From an uncultured Archangium sp. (GTDB taxonomy: Bacteria > Myxococcota > Myxococcia > Myxococcales > Myxococcaceae): DNA of 13,972 nucleotides. Position 1 is the stretch's first letter, and each line of letters begins with the position of its first letter. The stretch covers positions 1 to 13,972 of the forward strand of contig CAMLFP010000119.1 of assembly GCA_946479335.1 (NCBI GenBank). Reading direction: 5' to 3'. Under the pieces are notes generated by a model. It had not been told where the DNA came from, made no database searches, and saw only the letters and a program-made list of their open reading frames with translations. Positions 1-6,931 of the stretch are shown here, in pieces. The translations under genes and the position numbers were made by a program.

Positions 1-92
1 TGCTTCTCATTTGGCTTCACGAAGAGGAGGTGGGCCGCCGTCTCGAGGGCCAGCCTCGCGACGAGTACGGCCTGATCTGCCCCCCGCCTCCA
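1..92. other. Window-edge stretch downstream of pyrD, coding status unresolved
   Basis: This short stretch lies beyond the pyrD stop. Positions divisible by three are GC-rich, as expected for coding DNA here. Two readings fit. One is the last 24 codons of a plus-strand gene entering from the left and stopping at TGA 73-75, which would converge on pyrD. The other is a minus-strand frame continuing in phase past the pyrD TAG to the edge, with a natural-looking helical composition (e.g. ARLALETAAHLLF) but no ATG, GTG or TTG until a GTG at 18-20. Neither can be identified or settled from this window. Confidence 0.25.
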
Positions 93-1145
93 CTAGGCGT
101 CCATGCCCACCGCGTCGGCGATCGACTTGAGGCCCAGTTGCGTCACGCGCTCCTCGAGCGTGTCGAGCACCTCGCGCACCAGCTCCGGGCCGCGGAAGAT
201 GAAGCCCGAGTAGAGCTGCACCGCCGAGGCGCCCGCGCAGATCTTCGCCCACGCGTCGTCGCCGGAGCAGATGCCGCCCACGCCGATCAACGGCAGGCCC
301 GAGCCGCGCTGGTACGCGCGCCGGAGCACCTGCGTGCTGCGCTCCATCAACGGCTTGCCGGAGAAGCCGCCCGCTTCCTTCGCGAGCGGGTGGTCCACCG
401 GCCTCGCCAGCGTGGTGTTGGTGCAGATGAGGCCCGAGAGGCCGCAGCTCTTCGCCACGTCCACCACCGCGTCGATCGCCTCGTCTTCGAGATCGGGCGC
501 GATCTTGAGGAACAGCGGCTTCCCGTTCGCGGCCGCACGCGTCGCGGTGAGCAGGCCTTCCAACACCTGCGGATCTTGCAGCGTGCGCAGGCCCGGCGTG
601 TTGGGCGAGCTCAGGTTCACCACCAGGTAGTCCGACAGCGGGCCCAGCGCGCGCGCGGTCTCCACGTAGTCGTCGGTGGCGCGCTCCAGCGGCGTGTCCT
701 TGTTCTTGCCGAGGTTCACGCCGATCGGCGCCGGGCGCCACGCGAGCTCGCGCAGGCGCGCGGCCATCGCCTGCATGCCGAGGTTGTTGAACCCCATGCG
801 GTTGATGATCGCCTGGTGCTCCGGGAGCCGGAACAAGCGCGGCTGATCATTCCCCGGCTGCGCGCGCGGGGTGACGGTGCCGACCTCCAGCGCGCCGAAG
901 CCCAGGGAAAAGAGGCCGACCAACGCCTCCGCGTTCTTGTCGAGGCCCGCGGCGAGGCCGACCGGGTTGGGCCACTCGACACCGCCGACGTTCACGCGCA
1001 GCCCCGGGCGATCTGGGCGCACGCGCGCGCGGAGCAGCTTCGCCAGCGACGGCGCGGTGTCGGCGAGCCCCAGGCCCCACAGGCCGAGGTGATGCGCCGC
1101 CTCCGCGTCGAAGCGGAAGAGCAGGGGTCGCAGCCAGCTGTACAT
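93..1145 (-). CDS. pyrD: Dihydroorotate dehydrogenase (quinone), class 2
   Basis: This enzyme oxidises dihydroorotate to orotate with FMN and passes electrons to membrane quinone, the fourth step of pyrimidine synthesis. The 350-residue product (E. coli PyrD is 336) starts with a short amphipathic helix (MYSWLRPLLFRF) typical of the membrane-associated class 2 type. The FMN barrel follows: AAGLDKN at 65-71, EVGTVTPRAQPGN at 87-99, NRMGFNN at 115-121, LGKNKD at 145-150, NLSSPNTPGLR at 177-187 with N177 and the catalytic base S180, LKIAPDL at 213-219, CTNTT at 241-245, GVGGI at 288-292 and QLYSGFIFRGP at 310-320. A serine base rather than cysteine confirms class 2. The ATG at 1145 is only two bases after the stop of the deaminase gene, so translation is probably coupled. 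An open frame extends upstream, but homology begins at this ATG. Nothing looks truncated. Confidence 0.97.
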   Translation of the reverse strand: MYSWLRPLLFRFDAEAAHHLGLWGLGLADTAPSLAKLLRARVRPDRPGLRVNVGGVEWPNPVGLAAGLDKNAEALVGLFSLGFGALEVGTVTPRAQPGNDQPRLFRLPEHQAIINRMGFNNLGMQAMAARLRELAWRPAPIGVNLGKNKDTPLERATDDYVETARALGPLSDYLVVNLSSPNTPGLRTLQDPQVLEGLLTATRAAANGKPLFLKIAPDLEDEAIDAVVDVAKSCGLSGLICTNTTLARPVDHPLAKEAGGFSGKPLMERSTQVLRRAYQRGSGLPLIGVGGICSGDDAWAKICAGASAVQLYSGFIFRGPELVREVLDTLEERVTQLGLKSIADAVGMDA

Positions 1146-1147
1146 GC

Positions 1148-2149
1148 TCACGCCGACTTGGTGATGAACGAGTACTCGCGCGCCCACGCCAGGGTCTGAT
1201 CGATCTGGTGCGCGGTGAGGATGTTGTTCGACTCCACCAGCTCGATCTCGCGGCGCATGTCGGTGTTCAGCAGGTACGGGCCGTCGGTGTTGATGGTGAA
1301 CTTCACGCCGCGGTCCCAGAAGGTGCGCACGATGTGCTCGAACTCCTTGATGCCGTCGACCGCGTTGGTCTGGAGGTTCGAGGTCGGGCACAGCTCGAGC
1401 ACGATGTCGCGATCGCGCAGCAGCTTCATCGCCGCCTCGTCGTACGCCGCGCGGATCCCGTGGCCGATGCGGTTGGGCTTGAGCTTCTCCACCACGGCGA
1501 TCACGCCTTCGGCGCCAGTGCCCTTGGTCTCGCCGGTGTGCACCGTGGCCTTGAGGCCCGCCTTGCGCGCCTTCGCGAAGAGCTCCTCGTACTGCGTCAC
1601 CACCTCGGGCTTGAGCTCGAGCGCGTTCGACTCGGTGCCGGCGAGGTCGATGCCCAGCACGCCGCGGTGCCGGTACTTGATCGCCTTGTCGACCATGATG
1701 GTGTTCAGCTTCGAGTCCCACTCCCGGGCGAGGCAGAAGATGAGGCACGCCTTCACGCCGTACTCGAGCACCGCGCGGTCCATCCCGCGGATGGCGGCGG
1801 AGATGATGTGATCGAGGTCGAGCTCGGAGTGCAGGTTGCGCTTCATCGGGTTGAAGCGGAGCTCGATCTGCGTGACGCGCGAGCTGCGGTACTCCTTGCC
1901 GATCACCTCGTACACGCTGCGCTCGATGGCCGCGGGCGAAGACTGAATCTTCTCCGTCCACTGGTGCATGATCTTCAAATACGAATCGAGCGAGTCGACC
2001 TTGTCAGGCGAAGCGGTGATCAGCTCCACGAACTCGAAGTAGTTCTTCACCGGCAGCTTGAAACCCTGCTGATGAGCGATGGACCAGAGGATGTGCGGGG
2101 CGACCGCGCCGCCGACGTGAATGTGGAGGTCGATGAGCTCGCGAGGCAT
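1148..2149 (-). CDS. Adenosine deaminase family protein (altered substrate-site residues)
   Basis: This is a member of the adenosine/AMP deaminase zinc hydrolase family, 333 residues, the same length as E. coli Add. Zinc and catalytic residues are present: HIH at 9-11, HTGE at 204-207 (zinc His and general acid Glu), RIGHG at 227-231 and D289 in NTDGP at 287-291. GIDLAG at 166-171 and ELCPTSN at 252-258 also fit the family. Two residues that contact nucleoside in mammalian ADA differ: the Asp of HxHLDG is Gly13, and the second Asp of NTDDP is Gly290. A deaminase is therefore well supported, but adenosine as substrate is not certain. The start chosen is the ATG at 2149, which has a purine-rich GAGAAGG just upstream. 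A GTG at 2164 would add five residues. The gene sits 20 bases after the propeller gene and two bases before pyrD, suggesting a nucleotide-metabolism operon. Confidence 0.88.
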   Translation of the reverse strand: MPRELIDLHIHVGGAVAPHILWSIAHQQGFKLPVKNYFEFVELITASPDKVDSLDSYLKIMHQWTEKIQSSPAAIERSVYEVIGKEYRSSRVTQIELRFNPMKRNLHSELDLDHIISAAIRGMDRAVLEYGVKACLIFCLAREWDSKLNTIMVDKAIKYRHRGVLGIDLAGTESNALELKPEVVTQYEELFAKARKAGLKATVHTGETKGTGAEGVIAVVEKLKPNRIGHGIRAAYDEAAMKLLRDRDIVLELCPTSNLQTNAVDGIKEFEHIVRTFWDRGVKFTINTDGPYLLNTDMRREIELVESNNILTAHQIDQTLAWAREYSFITKSA

Positions 2150-2169
2150 GGCCTTCTCTGGCACAAAAA

Positions 2170-4230
2170 CTATTCGCGCGAAACGACCGAGAGGGTCGAG
2201 GCCGCGGCGAAGGTCTCCAGCGTGCCCGGCTCGCGCAGCACGTAGAGGTTGAGCCGCGCGTCAGCCGCCAGGTCGAGCACCCGCGCCCCCGTCGGGAGCT
2301 CCGCCAGCACCCGCCCCGAACGCGGGTCGACCAGTCGGGTGAGCGGCCCCGGCAGCACCAGCGTCTTGCGGCGCAGCAGCGGAGAGAGCGGGGCGATCAG
2401 CTCGTCGCCCGAAGACCCCAGCACCCAGTCGGGAGAACCATCGGGGAGCAGCCGGGTCGCCGCGCCGCGCGCGTCGCACGCGATGACGCCGCCGTCGAAG
2501 GGCACCAGGCGCAAGGTGCGCGCGTCGAGCGGCACCGGCTTCTCCCAGCGCACCTGACCGCGCGGCCCGAGCGAGACGATGACCGTGCGCCCGTCGCGCG
2601 CGCCGCCGAGCCACACGTGACCCCGCGCCTCGACCGGAGCGCTGGGCGCGGAGAGGATCAGCTCCCGCTGCCACGCCACCGCGCCGGCCGGCGCCGTCTT
2701 CCCCGTCGCCAGCGCCTCGCACGCGTACACCGCGGTGTGCTCGCCGCGCCCCAGCACCACCACCGCGCGCTTGCGGTACGGCAGCGGCGCCTGCACCACC
2801 GGGAGGCCCGCCTTCACGCGGAAGCGCACGGTGCCGTCAGCCGAGTCGAGGCCGTACAGCGTGCCCTCGTCGGAGCCGATCAGCAGCCGCGCGCCCGCCA
2901 CCGAGACGTGCGCCACCTGCGTGCGCGGCGGCTCGAAGCGCCACAGCTCGCGCCCCGTCACCGAGGCGAGGCCCACGAAGACGCGCCGCGCGAGCGTCAC
3001 CACGTCGACGCCGTCGATGCGCAGCAGCCGCATGCCGACCCGCGACGCGTCATGGTTGCGCAGCCACCTCGCCTGGCCGGCTTCCGCGCCGTAGAGCCAC
3101 GCGTCATTCGCCAGCACGGCGGCGCCCGACGCGTCGATCGCCACCCCGCGCGGCATGGTGTGGCGGAAGGCGGTCGCGCCCTGCCGGGTGAAGACGTGCG
3201 CCGCGCCAGGCGAGTGCACCACGATCAGCTTCGGGCCCAGCTCCAGCCTCGCGCTCTCTTCTCCCAGCGCGACGGGCCGGCTCCAACGGGGTTGCAGTGT
3301 CACGCGTCGCACCTCGCCCTGCGCAGAGAGGGGAATGTCGGGAGTCGCCCGCGGCGCCGGCAGCTTGCGCGCGTGCGTGTCGGGCACCGGCTTTCGCAGC
3401 GCGGTCAGCCCGTCGATGCAGCGCACCTGCAGCGCCTCCACCCACGGGTTCGCCGTCAGCGCGGGGTTGTGCGCACGCAGCGAGAGGCACAGCTCGAGCC
3501 CCGCGCGGAACACCACCTCCGCGGCCACCTTCTTCCCCTCGAGCTTCGCCGTGCCGCCCGCCGCGGCGCGCGCCAACCCGGTCATCGTCAAGAACGGGAG
3601 CCCCGGCGACAGCGTGCCGTCGGGGAGGGTGAGCTCTCCGCCGAACAGCAGCGGCGGCAACCCGGCGCGCGTGGTGCGTGTCCATTCGGCGCTGCGCCCG
3701 TCGTCGTCGCGCAACGAGAACCCCAGCCCCTCGCTCGCCGAGTGCACGTCGCTCCACGGGCGCGCCGCACGCTGCGGCAACGGGGCGATCACCAGCGAGG
3801 AGAGCTGCCGCACGCGGCGCTCCAGCGCGACCAGCTCGGGCTCGACCGCCGCGCGGTGCCGCGCCATGTCTCGCAGGAACGCCCGCGCGCACCGCACCGT
3901 GGCCTCCACGAGCGTCGGCAGCTCGATCGTCAACGGCGCGCGCAGCTGGCGGGGCGTGGGCATCAGCGAGATGACCGACAGCGCGACCTCCACGCCGCGC
4001 GTGCGCCAGAAGCACAGCTCGAGGTGCTCCAGCGACACCTCCCCTCCGCGCTCGCCGTCGACCAGCCCCACCACGGCGTCGGCGAGGTTCAACACCGTGC
4101 GCGCCAGCGGCTCATCGTTCGCGCCGGGGAGCAGGTTCAGCCCCTCGATCTCCAGCGCAAACTCGTCGCGCGGCCCCGCGTCAGACACCGTCTCGCGCTG
4201 CCAGTGCTGTCCGAGCCGAAAGGCGATCAT
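2170..4230 (-). CDS. Cytoplasmic PQQ-like beta-propeller protein with unknown N-terminal half
   Basis: The product is 686 residues with no signal peptide or membrane segment, so it is probably cytoplasmic. Residues 1-280 match no family I recognise. They mix strands and helices, with an Arg-rich helix near 105-145. From about 320 to 675 there are repeated blades of the PQQ/pyrrolo-quinoline-like propeller type: a strand, then a D-x-x-(S/T)G-x-(L/V)-x-W/F turn. Examples are TGRELWRF at 425-432, DSADGTVRFRV at 462-472, GPRGQVRW at 555-562, LPDGSPDW at 595-602 and DPRSGRVLAEL at 635-645. Such propellers are usually periplasmic or enzyme-bound; here a protein-binding scaffold is more likely, but that is inference. 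The start is the ATG at 4230. The open frame continues upstream to 4362, but that part runs through the divergent promoter. It is the first gene of the run leading to the deaminase and pyrD. Function is unknown. Confidence 0.85.
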   Translation of the reverse strand: MIAFRLGQHWQRETVSDAGPRDEFALEIEGLNLLPGANDEPLARTVLNLADAVVGLVDGERGGEVSLEHLELCFWRTRGVEVALSVISLMPTPRQLRAPLTIELPTLVEATVRCARAFLRDMARHRAAVEPELVALERRVRQLSSLVIAPLPQRAARPWSDVHSASEGLGFSLRDDDGRSAEWTRTTRAGLPPLLFGGELTLPDGTLSPGLPFLTMTGLARAAAGGTAKLEGKKVAAEVVFRAGLELCLSLRAHNPALTANPWVEALQVRCIDGLTALRKPVPDTHARKLPAPRATPDIPLSAQGEVRRVTLQPRWSRPVALGEESARLELGPKLIVVHSPGAAHVFTRQGATAFRHTMPRGVAIDASGAAVLANDAWLYGAEAGQARWLRNHDASRVGMRLLRIDGVDVVTLARRVFVGLASVTGRELWRFEPPRTQVAHVSVAGARLLIGSDEGTLYGLDSADGTVRFRVKAGLPVVQAPLPYRKRAVVVLGRGEHTAVYACEALATGKTAPAGAVAWQRELILSAPSAPVEARGHVWLGGARDGRTVIVSLGPRGQVRWEKPVPLDARTLRLVPFDGGVIACDARGAATRLLPDGSPDWVLGSSGDELIAPLSPLLRRKTLVLPGPLTRLVDPRSGRVLAELPTGARVLDLAADARLNLYVLREPGTLETFAAASTLSVVSRE

Positions 4231-4256
4231 TCCGGGGTCCCCGTTTGACAGCTTCT

Positions 4257-4269
4257 CACACCATGTGTG
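4257..4269. promoter_or_regulatory. CACAC-CAT-GTGTG inverted repeat in divergent region
   Basis: A perfect 5-base inverted repeat with a 3-base centre sits 7 bases upstream of the -35 element of the rightward promoter and 27 bases upstream of the leftward ATG at 4230. Its position suits an operator serving either or both divergent units. The arms are short, so chance is possible, and no regulator can be named. Confidence 0.3.
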
Positions 4270-4276
4270 GGAATCG

Positions 4277-4305
4277 TTGACTTGGCGAGCCGGGGTGCGT
4301 ACGGT
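4277..4305 (+). promoter_or_regulatory. Sigma70-type promoter for the 4356-10723 gene run
   Basis: TTGACT at 4277-4282 is followed after exactly 17 bases by TACGGT at 4300-4305, matching five of six -35 bases and the TAnnnT core of the -10. Transcription would begin near 4312, giving a leader of about 44 bases before the ATG at 4356. A second box, TTGACA at 4245-4250, lies 32 bases upstream but has no credible -10 at the right distance. Confidence 0.5.
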
Positions 4306-4311
4306 CGCGCG

Positions 4312-4356
4312 TCGTTTTTTTGGGCACGAAGCCCACGATTTAATTGGGAAAACCCA
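4312..4356 (+). promoter_or_regulatory. Structured 5' leader with T7 tract and two small hairpins
   Basis: The presumed leader holds seven T residues at 4315-4321 and a 5-base stem TGGGC/GCCCA (4321-4325 with 4331-4335, loop ACGAA). TCGT 4312-4315 could also pair with ACGA 4335-4338. A second hairpin, TGGG-AAAA-CCCA at 4345-4356, ends on the A of the ATG start. No good Shine-Dalgarno is present (only GGGA at 4346-4349, inside this hairpin). The leader could limit initiation, but the stems are short. Confidence 0.3.
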
Positions 4357-6074
4357 TGACATTCTACGAAGCGGCGCTCCGCGTCCTCGAGGAGGCCGGC
4401 ACGCCGCTCCTCTCGGCGGACATCACGAAGCGCGCAGTTGAAAAAGGCCTGCTGTCTCACGTCGGTAAAAACCCTGAACTCACCATGCTGCTGCGGCTGG
4501 CGGCGATGGCGAAGCGCCCGAGAGATCGGAAGCTCCAGGTCACCGCGAAAGACACGTTCGCCCTGCTGGACTGGATGCTGCCTGAAGACGCCGAAGCGCT
4601 CGCCGCGACGGGCGTGCTGGAGCCCAACCCCGAAGACGAGCTCCCTCCGTACCGCCCTGAAGAGCGGCACCCGGAGGCGCACGCGGAGTACCTGCGCAGC
4701 CTCGGCTCGCGCAACGATCGCAAGCGCCGCGACGACGATCGCAAGAAGAAGTTCCCGCCGATGGCCGAGGTGGCCTTCGAGGCGCTGCAGGAGGCCGGCA
4801 CGGCGCTCCCGCCCGGCGAGTTGCTGGCGCGCCTCAAGGCCCGCGAAGCCTGCGCCGACGACACCTCGGTAGGCTTGCTCATCGACGCGCTCGCCTCCGA
4901 CAACCAGCGCCGCGTCGACGAGAGCCGCCGCCCGCAGTTCGCCGCCGCGCGCAGCGCCGAGAACAACGAGCTGCAGCTCTCCATCGAGGTCTTCGTGGAG
5001 GGCGGCCTGTCGCCGGTCGAGGCCCAGCAGGCCTTCTGCCAGGCGTGCAACCTCAAGTTCGAGAACGGCCGCGTGATGCTGCGCCGCGAGCAGCGCCAGC
5101 AGGAGCGCGCCGAGGAGTCGCCGGCGGTCTCGGCGGAAGATCGGCAGGTCATCCAGAACGCGCGGCTGGCGGGGAAGGACGCGCGCAAGGCGTTCGCCCG
5201 CATCTTCCGCGCGAAGCTCATGGAGCTGGAGCAGGCCACCTTCGAGAAGGCGTGCTCGAAGCTGCTGCGGGCGCAGCACTTCCACGATCTCAAGGTGGTG
5301 CGCCGCGCGAAGGAAGGGCCGTTGCTCACCGCCCGCCGTCGCGAGGGCAGCCTCGAGCTGCGCTACGTGGTGCGCTTCCTGCGCGTCAGCGGCCCGGTCG
5401 AGCGCCGCCACGTGCAGGACGTCCGCCGCGAGCTCGCGCACACCGGCGCCAACGTCGCGCTGCTGGTGACCGCCAACGACGCGCGCGGCGACGCGCGGGG
5501 CGAGTGCACCACCGGCGCGCTGGTGCAGCTGTGGGCCGGCGACGCGCTCTCCGAGAAGTTCTTCGAGGCGAAGGTCGGCGTCACGGTGACCTCCGCCATC
5601 GAGTTCTTCGACATCGACGAGGCCTTCTTCGCGCAGGCGAAGCTGGACGCAGACGACTCCCTCAAGCGGCGCGAGGAGCGCCAGCGCGAGCGCGATGAAC
5701 GTCAGGCCGCGCCGACGCCGCCGCCGCCCGCCGAAGGGCAGGTCGAGGCCGCTGAAGCGCCGCCGGCCGAGGCCGCTCCGGAAGGCGCCGAGGGCGCTGA
5801 TGACGCCGACGGCGATGATGACGGTGACGATGAAGGTGGTGACGAGGCGGGGGCGCCCGGCGAGCCCGGCGCGTCGGGTGAGGGCCGCCGCCGCCGCCGT
5901 CGCCGCCGCCGTCGTCGTGGCGGTCGCGGCAACGGGCCGCGCGAGGGTGAAGCGCAGGCCGGTGGCGCTCCGGCGCCCTCGGCGTCTGCCCCACAGGCTC
6001 CAGCGGAGGCGCCCGTCGAGGCCGCTCCGCCGCCGCCGCCCGCGCCGCCTGCCGACCCGGGAAGCGAAAGCTGA
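4356..6074 (+). CDS. Tandem HARE-type HTH protein with degenerate Mrr-like domain and acid/Arg tail
   Basis: The product is 572 residues. Residues 2-74 resemble the HARE-HTH winged-helix module (FYEAALRVLEEAG, then a GLL...GKNP turn), seen in ASXL, RNA polymerase delta and some restriction proteins. Residues 135-195 (EVAFEALQEAGTALPPGELL) look like a second, diverged copy. Residues 295-425 follow the Mrr-type endonuclease outline (FEKACSKLLRAQHFHDL, then a central strand, a helix VQDVRRELAHTG and ALLVTAN). The catalytic D and Q-x-K positions appear lost, reading LLTARR and VVRFL. Residues 452-572 are low complexity: Pro/Ala/Glu, an acidic block at 482-497, eleven arginines at 511-521 and RGGRG. 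The protein probably binds DNA, RNA or the transcription machinery without cutting; that is inference. The start is the ATG at 4356; an in-frame TTG at 4344 is less likely. Its stop overlaps the next ATG by one base (TGATG). Confidence 0.85.
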   Translation: MTFYEAALRVLEEAGTPLLSADITKRAVEKGLLSHVGKNPELTMLLRLAAMAKRPRDRKLQVTAKDTFALLDWMLPEDAEALAATGVLEPNPEDELPPYRPEERHPEAHAEYLRSLGSRNDRKRRDDDRKKKFPPMAEVAFEALQEAGTALPPGELLARLKAREACADDTSVGLLIDALASDNQRRVDESRRPQFAAARSAENNELQLSIEVFVEGGLSPVEAQQAFCQACNLKFENGRVMLRREQRQQERAEESPAVSAEDRQVIQNARLAGKDARKAFARIFRAKLMELEQATFEKACSKLLRAQHFHDLKVVRRAKEGPLLTARRREGSLELRYVVRFLRVSGPVERRHVQDVRRELAHTGANVALLVTANDARGDARGECTTGALVQLWAGDALSEKFFEAKVGVTVTSAIEFFDIDEAFFAQAKLDADDSLKRREERQRERDERQAAPTPPPPAEGQVEAAEAPPAEAAPEGAEGADDADGDDDGDDEGGDEAGAPGEPGASGEGRRRRRRRRRRRGGRGNGPREGEAQAGGAPAPSASAPQAPAEAPVEAAPPPPPAPPADPGSES

Positions 6075-6931
6075 TGTGGCGGTGGGGCGCGGCGCTGTTG
6101 TTGTGCGTCGCAGCCTGCAAGCGCCACGCGACGCCGTGGGTCGACCGGTTGAAGGTCGACGCGTTTCAGGGCGGTGAGGTGATCTCCGTCTCGCAGGAGC
6201 AGCTGGAGAGCCAGCTGCGCGCGCGCCTCGTCGCGGCGAAGTTCAACGTCGCCGACGAGAAGCACCCGGTGCCTGAGAACGTGAAGCCGTGGCGCGTCGC
6301 GCTGGCCGCCGGCCTGACCGAGCCGCAGCTGGAGACGCGCGAGTCGTCGCTGGAGCTGGTGCTGGAGCTCTCGCACACCGGCGACGAGGAGCCCTTCGTC
6401 ATCGATCGCCGCAAGCAGCTCCCCGCGCCCGACGGCGACGTGGAGCTGGTGCAGGGCTCGATCCGCGACGCGCTGAACACCACGCTGGACGTCAGCGTGC
6501 GCGAGGCGGCCGCGTTGATCCGCATGGAGGACGCGTCGGCCTCGACCCTCCACGAGAAGCTGAACGACGGTGACCCCGCGGTGCGCGGCGCGGCGGTGCG
6601 GTTGCTGGTGCGCCAGCACGACAAGGCCGTGCTCCCCGTGCTGTTGGAGCGGCTCAAGCGCGAGAAGCTCGATGAGCTGCGCGTCGTCGTCGGGCAGTTG
6701 GTGGAGCTCCGCGCACCGGAGGCGGTGAACCCGATGATTGAAGCGGCGAGCGGGAAGGGCCCGGTCTTCGAGCGGGAGATCGTCTTCGCGGTCGGCGCCA
6801 TCGGCGGAGACGACGCGGAGGCGTACCTCGACCTGGTCTCCACCGGCAGTGACGATGAGCTCATCCGCGCGAGCGCCGAGCAGGCCCTGTCGGAGCTGCG
6901 CGCCCGAAAGAAAGAAGGAGAGAAGAAATGA
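6074..6931 (+). CDS. HEAT-repeat lipoprotein
   Basis: The 285-residue product begins with a short type II signal peptide: MWRWG, a hydrophobic stretch and the lipobox VAAC with the lipidated cysteine at C15. Residues 30-150 form an alpha/beta region of no recognised family. Residues 155-280 carry HEAT-like helical repeats (DPAVRGAAVRLLVRQ, RAPEAVNPMIEAA, DELIRASAEQALSEL), a protein-binding scaffold type common in myxobacterial envelope proteins. The second residue after Cys is Lys-Arg rather than Asp; the sorting rules in this group are not certain, so inner or outer membrane placement is open. GGGAAG at 6059-6064 can act as ribosome site. The gene overlaps both neighbours (TGATG upstream, ATGA downstream), so it is co-translated with the HARE protein and the next lipoprotein. 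Partner and role are unknown. Confidence 0.85.
   Translation: MWRWGAALLLCVAACKRHATPWVDRLKVDAFQGGEVISVSQEQLESQLRARLVAAKFNVADEKHPVPENVKPWRVALAAGLTEPQLETRESSLELVLELSHTGDEEPFVIDRRKQLPAPDGDVELVQGSIRDALNTTLDVSVREAAALIRMEDASASTLHEKLNDGDPAVRGAAVRLLVRQHDKAVLPVLLERLKREKLDELRVVVGQLVELRAPEAVNPMIEAASGKGPVFEREIVFAVGAIGGDDAEAYLDLVSTGSDDELIRASAEQALSELRARKKEGEKK

Noticed and set aside
1146..1961. A minus-strand open frame extending pyrD by 272 codons upstream through the deaminase gene
   Set aside because: The extension is Arg/Ala-rich antisense-like sequence in the wrong frame of the deaminase; PyrD homology begins at the ATG at 1145.
2617..4248. A 543-codon plus-strand open frame opposite the propeller gene
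   Set aside because: It is an Arg/His/Gln-rich translation with no domain, typical of antisense frames in GC-rich DNA.
4245..4273. TTGACA at 4245-4250 as a promoter -35
   Set aside because: No acceptable -10 lies 16-18 bases downstream (the region reads GTGTGGGAATC), whereas TTGACT at 4277 has a proper partner.
4231..4362. An upstream extension of the propeller gene by 44 codons
   Set aside because: It would run through the divergent promoter region and its composition differs. The ATG at 4230 is the better start.
5886..5918. A CGC/CGT trinucleotide run as a repeat element
   Set aside because: It is explained as the codons of eleven arginines within the protein tail. I kept it only as part of that finding.
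4356..6074. An active Mrr-type restriction enzyme or anti-phage defence gene
   Set aside because: The catalytic residues appear missing, there is no methyltransferase or other defence partner nearby, and the gene sits in a housekeeping-like operon.
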